Shown: piece by piece, positions 57,800-64,000 of the stretch
Numbering within the stretch: position 1 is the first letter of the stretch
Layout: each line of letters begins with the position of its first letter
Origin: Neptunicella marina
GTDB lineage: Bacteria > Pseudomonadota > Gammaproteobacteria > Enterobacterales > Alteromonadaceae
Length of the DNA: 64,000 nt
Direction: 5' to 3'
Assembly (NCBI RefSeq): GCF_014270035.1
Contig: NZ_JACNEP010000001.1
Coordinates: 310,001-374,000 of the forward strand
The notes under the pieces: generated by a model
Told to the model about the DNA's origin: nothing
Database searches by the model: none
The model's input: the letters and a program-made list of their open reading frames with translations, nothing else
Program-made: the position numbers and the translations under genes

Positions 57800-58444
57800 T
57801 TAAGCTTTAGCACCTGCCACAGCTTCTGCCGCTAAATCAGTAATACGCTGCCAGTCACCGTCATTCATTGCATCATCCGGTGCCACCCAGGAACCACCCA
57901 CACAGTGAATATTAGGCAATGCCAGATAATCACGGTAATTTTTCGGACCAATACCGCCAGTAGGACAAAACGTCACCTGCGGGAACGGACCACTGATAGA
58001 TTTAATGGCACTGATACCGCCGGATGCTTCCGCCGGGAAAAATTTAAAATGGTCATATCCTTTGTCCAGACCATTCATCAGCTCAGAAATTGATGATACC
58101 CCCGGAATTAATGGAATAGAGCCATTATTGGCCGCTTCAAGCAAGTTGGTGGTTAACCCCGGGCTGATAGCAAATTTAGCCCCTGCATCAGTCACCTGTT
58201 GCAGCTGTTCCGCGTTTGTCACTGTGCCCGCACCAATACAAGCCTCAGGTACTTCTTCAGCAATTTTTTTAATTGCATCCAGGGCGACCGGCGTACGTAA
58301 CGTCACTTCCAGTACGCTGATACCACCCGCTAGCAACGCTTTGGCCAGCGGCACTGCATGTTCCAGTTCTTTAATAACCAGCACCGGTACTACCGGCCCT
58401 TTGGCAAATAATTCTGCCGGAGATAAAGCCCAATTTTGTGTCAT
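57800..58444 (-). CDS. eda: KDPG/KHG aldolase
   Basis: Cleaves 2-keto-3-deoxy-6-phosphogluconate to pyruvate and glyceraldehyde-3-phosphate, the last Entner-Doudoroff step. The 214-residue class I aldolase shows [11 protein letters not shown] (catalytic Glu and phosphate Arg), the Schiff-base Lys in [12 protein letters not shown], and CPTGGIG. It overlaps glk by 4 bp and is the last gene of zwf-pgl-edd-glk-eda. Confidence 0.98.
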   Translation of the reverse strand: MTQNWALSPAELFAKGPVVPVLVIKELEHAVPLAKALLAGGISVLEVTLRTPVALDAIKKIAEEVPEACIGAGTVTNAEQLQQVTDAGAKFAISPGLTTNLLEAANNGSIPLIPGVSSISELMNGLDKGYDHFKFFPAEASGGISAIKSISGPFPQVTFCPTGGIGPKNYRDYLALPNIHCVGGSWVAPDDAMNDGDWQRITDLAAEAVAGAKA

Positions 58445-59400
58445 GATACTTCCTTAAGATTCTGTTCCAGGTACGCAGCGGCACCCATAAGGCCGTGGTC
58501 GGCTTCGGTAATAAGATAAACAGGAATGGCCTGCATGTAGGGCTTAAAGCGGCCTTTATCTTCAAAGCGCGCTCTGAATTCACTATTTAATACAAAATCC
58601 ACAAATCGCTGAGCGATGCCACCGGCAATATAAACACCACCAAAGGTGCCCATATTTAACGCGATATTGCCGGCAAAACTTCCCATCACCTTGCAGAACT
58701 GGGTCAGGGTTTGTTCACATACTGCGCAGTTTCCACTTAATGCCTGTTCGGTAACTTCTGCCGGAGAAGCACAGGTTGGTGTCACCTGATTTAACGCCGC
58801 TAACGCGTGGTAAATTTGCAACAGACCAGGCCCGGAAATAAGTTGCTCGGCTGACACATGTCCGTGCTTTTTACGCAGGTATTGCCAAATGGCCAGATCG
58901 GTATCATCGATGGGCGCAAAATCCACATGGCCACCTTCACCGGGGATAGGTTTCCAGCCTTCAGTCACCGGGATCAGATGCCCCACACCCAATCCGGTTC
59001 CAGCGCCAAATACTGCCATTGGCTGACCTTCGGTTGGTTCACCACCACCAATTTTGACTTTCTGCTCGTCATTTAATACCGGCAAGGACATGGAGATGGC
59101 GGTGTAATCATTAATCACCAGCAAATGTTCCAGACCTAATTGCTTACGGGTAATCTCAATGGAAAACTGCCAGTCATGGTTGGTCATTTTGATAAAGTCA
59201 CCATTAACCGGACAAGCAATCGCAATACAGCCAGCCACAAAATGATATTCTGGCAATGAATCGCAATATAATTTGATCACGTCTGCGATATCGGCGAAAT
59301 CTTTACACAGATATTTTTTGATATCTGCCAGCTTGCCATTAACCTCACGCGCCAGACGGATGTTGGTTCCTCCTACATCCGCGACAAACCTTTCACTCAT
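58441..59400 (-). CDS. glk: Glucokinase
   Basis: Phosphorylates glucose to glucose-6-phosphate with ATP, feeding zwf in the same operon. The 319-residue bacterial-type glucokinase has the phosphate motif [12 protein letters not shown], the central [15 protein letters not shown] and [10 protein letters not shown] (glucose-binding His/Glu). It overlaps edd and eda by 4 bp each, so it is tightly coupled. Its presence points to use of free internal glucose rather than only PTS uptake. Confidence 0.96.
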   Translation of the reverse strand: MSERFVADVGGTNIRLAREVNGKLADIKKYLCKDFADIADVIKLYCDSLPEYHFVAGCIAIACPVNGDFIKMTNHDWQFSIEITRKQLGLEHLLVINDYTAISMSLPVLNDEQKVKIGGGEPTEGQPMAVFGAGTGLGVGHLIPVTEGWKPIPGEGGHVDFAPIDDTDLAIWQYLRKKHGHVSAEQLISGPGLLQIYHALAALNQVTPTCASPAEVTEQALSGNCAVCEQTLTQFCKVMGSFAGNIALNMGTFGGVYIAGGIAQRFVDFVLNSEFRARFEDKGRFKPYMQAIPVYLITEADHGLMGAAAYLEQNLKEVS

Positions 59401-61226
59401 TGAGCCTGCTCCTGTGTTACAAACAATGAACAGGCTCCCTGCTCAGCACCTGTAAGCTGACTGCGCATGCCGCCAAATAACTCACGTCCCATGCCTTGCA
59501 GGTGATGGTCAATTTGTGCCAGCACGTTTTCACGTTGTGCCAGCTCTGCCTCATCAACCAGTAATTCAATAGTGCCGGTTTCAGCATCCAGTTCGATAAT
59601 ATCGCCGTTTTGCACTTTAGCTAACAAGCCACCATCATAGGCTTCAGGTGTGACATGAATCGCTGCTGGTACTTTACCTGATGCACCAGACATACGGCCA
59701 TCGGTGACCAGCGCGACATTAAACCCGCGATCCTGCAACACGCCCATAGGTGGTGTTAAGCTATGCAGCTCTGGCATACCAATCGCTTTTGGTCCCTGAA
59801 AACGCACCACCACGATACAATCTTTATCCAGTTCACCGGCTTCAAAGGCTTGTTTAAGATCAAACTGATCTTCAAATACCACCGCCGGCGCTTTAATTTT
59901 GGTTTTGTTAGCACGCAGAGCTGAGGTTTTCATTACAGCACGCCCCAAATTGCCATCCAGTACCGATAAACCACCATCCGGTTTAAACGGATTAGAGGCA
60001 CTGGCAACCACGTCAGGATCAGCGGATACGCTTACCCCGTCACGCCATTCCAGTTCACCATCCACCAGTACAGGCTCTTTGGTGTATTGCTCTAACCCAT
60101 GTCCACAGATGGTGTTTACATCATTGTGTAACAAACCTGCGCCTAATAATTCTTTAAACAACAACGCCATACCACCTGCCGCTACAAAGTGGTTAATATC
60201 GGCTGAACCATTTGGATAAATATGCGTAAGCAATGGTGTTACTTTGGAAATTTCCGAGAAATCATCCCAGTTAATAATGATGCCGGCAGCACGTGCAACC
60301 GCCACCAAATGCATAGTGTGGTTAGTTGAACCACCGGTTGCTAACAATGCCACCAATCCATTCACAACCGCTTTTTCATCAACAATATGGCCGATAGGCA
60401 TGTAATTTCCGCCTAAATCGGTTAATCGGGTAACTTGTTTGGCGGCTGCTTTAGTTAAGGCATCACGCAGTGGTGTGCCCGGATTAACAAAAGAAGAACC
60501 CGGTAAATGCAGGCCCATCACTTCAACCACTAACTGGTTACTATTAGCTGTACCATAGAAGGTACAAGTACCGGCAGCATGATAAGAACTGGCTTCGGCT
60601 TCCAGTAATTCTTCACGACTGGCTTTGCCTTCAACAAAAGCCTGACGCACACGCGCTTTTTCTTTATTGGGGATACCTGATGGCATAGGACCAGCAGGCA
60701 CAAAGACAGTAGGTAAATGACCAAATGCCAGAGAGCCAATTAATAATCCCGGAACGATTTTATCGCAGATACCTAGTGCCAGACTGCCGTCAAACATATT
60801 GTGAGACAAACCAACAGCGGTAGCCATCGCAATCACGTCACGGCTCATCAGACTTAAATCCATGCCCGGATTACCCTGAGTCACACCATCACACATGGCC
60901 GGTACACCGCCAGCAAACTGTGCCACACTGCCCACTTCAGCAACGGCTTCCTTGATAATGGCAGGATAGGTTTCATAGGGCTGGTGTGCCGATAACATAT
61001 CGTTATAGGCAGATGTAATCGCGATATTGGCTTTCGTCATGCTACGTAACGAGGCTTTATCGTCCTGATTACAGGCAGCAAAACCGTGCGCCAGATTTCC
61101 GCATGACAACACACCACGATGTGGTCCCTGACGACGCGCCTTATCGATTTTATCCAGATAAGCCTGACGGGTTTTCTGACTGCGGGCGATGATCCTGTCG
61201 GTCACCGCCTGAATCGTTTTATTCAT
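59397..61226 (-). CDS. edd: 6-phosphogluconate dehydratase
   Basis: Dehydrates 6-phosphogluconate to KDPG with a labile Fe-S cluster. The frame allows an earlier ATG at 61247, but that lies inside pgl; the ATG at 61226 has GGAGA just upstream and starts [12 protein letters not shown] as in homologs, giving 609 residues. [19 protein letters not shown] and GICDKIVPG carry cluster and substrate residues; [13 protein letters not shown] is the C-terminal family motif. It lies 8 bp after pgl and overlaps glk by 4 bp. Confidence 0.97.
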   Translation of the reverse strand: MNKTIQAVTDRIIARSQKTRQAYLDKIDKARRQGPHRGVLSCGNLAHGFAACNQDDKASLRSMTKANIAITSAYNDMLSAHQPYETYPAIIKEAVAEVGSVAQFAGGVPAMCDGVTQGNPGMDLSLMSRDVIAMATAVGLSHNMFDGSLALGICDKIVPGLLIGSLAFGHLPTVFVPAGPMPSGIPNKEKARVRQAFVEGKASREELLEAEASSYHAAGTCTFYGTANSNQLVVEVMGLHLPGSSFVNPGTPLRDALTKAAAKQVTRLTDLGGNYMPIGHIVDEKAVVNGLVALLATGGSTNHTMHLVAVARAAGIIINWDDFSEISKVTPLLTHIYPNGSADINHFVAAGGMALLFKELLGAGLLHNDVNTICGHGLEQYTKEPVLVDGELEWRDGVSVSADPDVVASASNPFKPDGGLSVLDGNLGRAVMKTSALRANKTKIKAPAVVFEDQFDLKQAFEAGELDKDCIVVVRFQGPKAIGMPELHSLTPPMGVLQDRGFNVALVTDGRMSGASGKVPAAIHVTPEAYDGGLLAKVQNGDIIELDAETGTIELLVDEAELAQRENVLAQIDHHLQGMGRELFGGMRSQLTGAEQGACSLFVTQEQAQ

Positions 61227-61234
61227 AATATCTC

Positions 61235-61921
61235 CTATGCTGCCCACATCAGTTCGACATCGGCACGTGACAACACGGCACGAATTGGCATGGCAAATTC
61301 GTCATCTCCAGCCAGCGCTTGCTCCAAAACCTGCTTTTTGCTTTCACCTGTCAGGTGCAAAAAGATATTCTGGCTGCTTAACAACGCTTTTAGCGTAAAT
61401 GAAATGCGCTGGTGAGGTGCGGTTGTGGGCGTTACCGCAATTAACTGCTGATCAGTGTTCAAATCCAATCCCTGTTGGATTTGCGCTGAGCACGGGAATA
61501 AAGAAGCAGTATGGCCATCTTCGCCCATGCCCAGAATCAATACATCAAAGGGTTGTGACATTGCACTTACACGTGCACTCACTTCATCAATGGCATCTGC
61601 AGCATCGGCTTTATCTGCCACCAAAGAATAAAAACTGGCTTTGCTGGCGTAGCCTTGCAACAAATTATTTCTCACCAGTTTTTCATTGCTGGCGTCATCA
61701 TCAGTGGATACCCAACGCTCATCGGCCAGACTAATATCCACTTTGCTCCAGTCCATGTTGGTCTCAGACAAAGCTTTAAATAAACCTAACGGCGTACGAC
61801 CACCAGAAACCAGAATGCTGGCACGGCCTTTTTTGGCAATACCCTGCTCCAGTAATTCAACAATACGCTGACTGAATACGCTGTTTAACTGTTCGGCAGA
61901 TTCAAAAGTGGATTGTTTCAT
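61235..61921 (-). CDS. pgl: 6-phosphogluconolactonase
   Basis: Hydrolyses 6-phosphogluconolactone, linking zwf to edd. The 228-residue DevB-type enzyme shows [25 protein letters not shown] and [15 protein letters not shown], the phosphate and catalytic motifs. It overlaps zwf by 4 bp and precedes edd by 8 bp. Confidence 0.96.
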   Translation of the reverse strand: MKQSTFESAEQLNSVFSQRIVELLEQGIAKKGRASILVSGGRTPLGLFKALSETNMDWSKVDISLADERWVSTDDDASNEKLVRNNLLQGYASKASFYSLVADKADAADAIDEVSARVSAMSQPFDVLILGMGEDGHTASLFPCSAQIQQGLDLNTDQQLIAVTPTTAPHQRISFTLKALLSSQNIFLHLTGESKKQVLEQALAGDDEFAMPIRAVLSRADVELMWAA

Positions 61922-63408
61922 TTTTTAGTCACCCTGCCCTCGTACCAGGCACGACCTTCTTTAGCCAGTAATGCAATCGATGCAACGGGTCCCCATGTAC
62001 CTGCCTGATAAGGTGCAGGCGGTTCATTACTGGCACGCCATGCATCCATAATGCCATCGACCCAGGTCCATGCCTGTTCAACTTCATCACGATGCACAAA
62101 TAATGTCTGGTTGCCTAACATCACATCCAGAATCAGTTTTTCGTAAGCATCGGCAATACGTTCATCTTTAAAGGTTTCAGAAAAACTCAGGTTTAGCTTG
62201 GTTTTTTGTAAATCCATGCCTTTTGAGCCTGTTAAGCCCGGTAATTTATTCATTACCGTGACTTCAACACCTTCATCCGGTTGCAGACGAATGGTTAATT
62301 TATTGGGTGGCAAGCTTGGGAAACTGTCTTTAAACAGGTTGTGAGGCTGTTTTTTAAAGTAGATAACCACTTCACTCACTTTTGATGGCAAGCGTTTACC
62401 GGTACGTAAATAGAACGGAACCCCAGCCCAACGCCAGTTATCAATTTCGACTTTTAATGCAACAAAAGTTTCAGTCTGGCTAACAGTATTAGCATCTGGC
62501 TCTTCCAGATAACCCGGTACTTCTTTACCATTGATAAAACCGTTAACGTACTGACCACGAACGGTATTTTCCTCAACATTAGTGCTGTTGATTGGACGCA
62601 GTGCTTTGAGTACTTTGACTTTTTCATTGCGGATACTGCTGGCTTCCAGTGTCGCGGGGGGTTCCATCGCGATCAGCGTCAGGATTTGCAACAAATGGTT
62701 TTGCACCATGTCCCGCATCTGGCCGGCTTCATCAAAATAGCCCCAACGACCTTCAATACCCACCGATTCTGCCACGCTGATTTGCACATGGTCGATACAG
62801 TTATGGTCCCAGTTATTGGTAAAGATTGAGTTAGCAAAGCGCAATGCAATCAGATTTAGTACGGTTTCTTTACCCAAATAATGGTCGATACGGTAAATCT
62901 GATCTTCATTAAAGTATTCAGCAACCTGATCATTGATCACTTTAGATGATTCTAAATCATGACCAATGGGTTTTTCGAGCACGACTCGTAATGACGGATC
63001 AATGACACCGGCATGATGCATACCGTTACAGATATCACCAAAAATGGAAGGTGGTGTTGCAAAATAACACACCATGGTACGTTTGGATTCTGCATAAGGT
63101 TTTAAAGCCTTATAATCATCCATCTGCTTGAAGTCGATTTTGATGTAATCCAGACGCGTCAGCAATCGCTTTAATGTATCTTCGCAAATGGCATCTGAAT
63201 TAAATTTTCGAATATTTTCCTCTGCCATCTGCACATATTCTTCATCAGTCATTTCCTGACGTGCAGCCCCGACAATACGGGTTTCTTTGTGTAGCAGGTT
63301 GGCTTTTTCCAACTGATATAAAGAAGGCAACAATTTACGACGAGCAAGATCCCCACCGGTTCCGTATAAAACAAAATCGCAAGGGTTTGAATGATTGTCC
63401 AACACCAT
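61918..63408 (-). CDS. zwf: Glucose-6-phosphate 1-dehydrogenase
   Basis: Oxidises glucose-6-phosphate, making NADPH and entering the Entner-Doudoroff route. The 496 residues include the Rossmann motif YGTGGDLARRKLLPSLY, the active site RIDHYLGKETVLNL (catalytic His), and EKPIGHDLESS. It is the first gene of the zwf-pgl-edd-glk-eda operon, divergent from hexR, with a HexR-like palindrome about 95 bp upstream. Confidence 0.98.
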   Translation of the reverse strand: MVLDNHSNPCDFVLYGTGGDLARRKLLPSLYQLEKANLLHKETRIVGAARQEMTDEEYVQMAEENIRKFNSDAICEDTLKRLLTRLDYIKIDFKQMDDYKALKPYAESKRTMVCYFATPPSIFGDICNGMHHAGVIDPSLRVVLEKPIGHDLESSKVINDQVAEYFNEDQIYRIDHYLGKETVLNLIALRFANSIFTNNWDHNCIDHVQISVAESVGIEGRWGYFDEAGQMRDMVQNHLLQILTLIAMEPPATLEASSIRNEKVKVLKALRPINSTNVEENTVRGQYVNGFINGKEVPGYLEEPDANTVSQTETFVALKVEIDNWRWAGVPFYLRTGKRLPSKVSEVVIYFKKQPHNLFKDSFPSLPPNKLTIRLQPDEGVEVTVMNKLPGLTGSKGMDLQKTKLNLSFSETFKDERIADAYEKLILDVMLGNQTLFVHRDEVEQAWTWVDGIMDAWRASNEPPAPYQAGTWGPVASIALLAKEGRAWYEGRVTKK

Positions 63409-63476
63409 GTAATTACCTGATTCGTTGTCTAAAAACTAAAAACGTAAGCTTACTATATGAAGCAGAATTATTCTCG

Positions 63477-63496
63477 TTTTACTAACACTAGTAAAA
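63477..63496. promoter_or_regulatory. Second inverted repeat between zwf and hexR
   Basis: TTTTACTA and TAGTAAAA form a perfect 8-bp inverted repeat around ACAC, 7 bp from the HexR-like site. Its TTAC/GTAA halves resemble the HexR half-site, so it may be a second, weaker HexR operator. Confidence 0.4.
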
Positions 63497-63502
63497 CTTA
63501 TT

Positions 63503-63517
63503 TGTAGTAATTTTACA
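63503..63517. promoter_or_regulatory. HexR operator candidate
   Basis: TGTAGTAATTTTACA is a 15-bp palindrome with TGTA/TACA ends and an AT centre, close to the HexR motif known from Shewanella and other Proteobacteria. It sits in the zwf-hexR divergent gap, where self- and zwf-regulation is expected. Confidence 0.65.
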
Positions 63518-63646
63518 ACAGAATAGATTTTATTTTGACCTTATTAGGCAATGGTGTAGCCTATTCACCAGTTTCTGTTGGCTTAATTGTCAAAAAGTTA
63601 CGGATGACTTACCACTTTTGACCTTACATAAAGAACAATAGCAATA

Positions 63647-64000
63647 ATGAATATCTTAGAAAAAATAACGCTCCATCATAATCAATTCAGTAAATCGGAA
63701 CGTAAAGTGGCAGATGCCATCCTTGACGACCCCAAATCCACTATCCATTACAGTATTGCTACGTTAGCAAAACTGGCGGATGTAAGTGAACCAACGGTAA
63801 ACCGATTTTGTCGACGTTTAGATACCAAAGGCTTCCCTGATTTTAAATTGCATCTGGCGCAGAGCCTGGCCAATGGTACGCCTTATGTTAACCGTCACGT
63901 GGAAGAGAATGACACTGCGGATGAATACACCCGTAAAATATTTGAATCAACCATGGCCTCTTTGGATGTTGCACGTCAGTCTATTGATATCCAAACAGTC
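63647..64000 (+). CDS. hexR: HexR, RpiR-family transcriptional regulator (3' end outside window)
   Basis: The first 118 codons are present and the frame is open to the window edge. The N-terminal HTH_6 domain runs from about residue 1 to 77 and includes TLAKLADVSEPTVNRFCRRL, the recognition helix region of RpiR-type regulators; the sugar-phosphate-binding SIS domain would follow outside the window. HexR represses zwf and central carbon genes and is released by KDPG (family knowledge). Divergence from zwf-pgl-edd-glk-eda and the palindrome between them support the name. Confidence 0.93.
   Translation, partial: MNILEKITLHHNQFSKSERKVADAILDDPKSTIHYSIATLAKLADVSEPTVNRFCRRLDTKGFPDFKLHLAQSLANGTPYVNRHVEENDTADEYTRKIFESTMASLDVARQSIDIQTV

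Overview
The window reads as chromosome of a marine gammaproteobacterium, most likely Alteromonadales. The evidence is a PomA/PomB sodium-type flagellar stator, a bacterial voltage-gated sodium channel, a hexR-linked Entner-Doudoroff operon, TonB-dependent uptake, and gene orders typical of Shewanella, Vibrio and Alteromonas relatives (prmB-aroC-MFS; xseB-ispA-dxs beside pomAB and thiI; nrdR-rib-nusB-thiL-pgpA; leuS-lptE-holA-nadD-rsfS-rlmH-mrdAB-rlpA-dacA-ybeD-lipBA). I place it no closer than that. No rRNA, tRNA or CRISPR array was seen.

Layout. 1-5.4 kb: the end of a TonB-dependent receptor, two secreted phosphatase-like enzymes and a convergent esterase, which look like a nutrient (possibly phosphate-ester) scavenging locus. 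5.5-24.4 kb: mostly housekeeping genes (aroC, prmB, smrB, gshA, panE, thiI, pomAB) mixed with a large MASE1-PAS-GGDEF protein, an M16 peptidase, a lytic-transglycosylase-like lipoprotein and a potassium-channel-like protein with a zinc ribbon. 24.7-27.7 kb: xseB-ispA-dxs for isoprenoid precursors. 28.6-34.5 kb (minus strand): nrdR-ribD-ribE-ribBX-ribH-nusB-thiL-pgpA; the GTP cyclohydrolase II half of ribBX has lost its zinc cysteines. 34.6-36.5 kb: sodium channel and aldo/keto reductase. 36.8-50.3 kb: a long plus-strand run covering leucyl-tRNA synthetase, LPS assembly, DNA polymerase III delta, NAD synthesis, ribosome silencing, the cell-elongation wall machinery, lipoylation and a SprT-like metalloprotein. 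53.3-57.6 kb: small envelope proteins, a Sel1/HExxH protein, nlpI and a globin-coupled diguanylate cyclase. 57.8-64 kb: zwf-pgl-edd-glk-eda reading leftward, divergent from hexR, with a HexR-like palindrome between them.

Two stretches of about 0.9 kb without genes (27.7-28.6 and 50.3-51.2 kb) hold two copies of one palindrome-rich dispersed repeat. Conserved flanks surround hairpins whose stem sequences have been exchanged while pairing is kept, modules occur in different orders, and both copies carry a nearly identical nested fold of about 146 nt.

Just after the second copy, positions 51146-53273 have the anatomy of one integron gene cassette: a GTTAGGC boundary, one gene 24 nt later, and an 89-bp attC-like site. 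Rejoining its ends gives a perfect GCCTAAC/GTTAGGC pair. No integrase is in view. The cassette gene encodes a GHKL ATPase fused to a probable PD-(D/E)XK nuclease, which I read as a candidate anti-phage or anti-plasmid effector. This is the most unusual part of the window.
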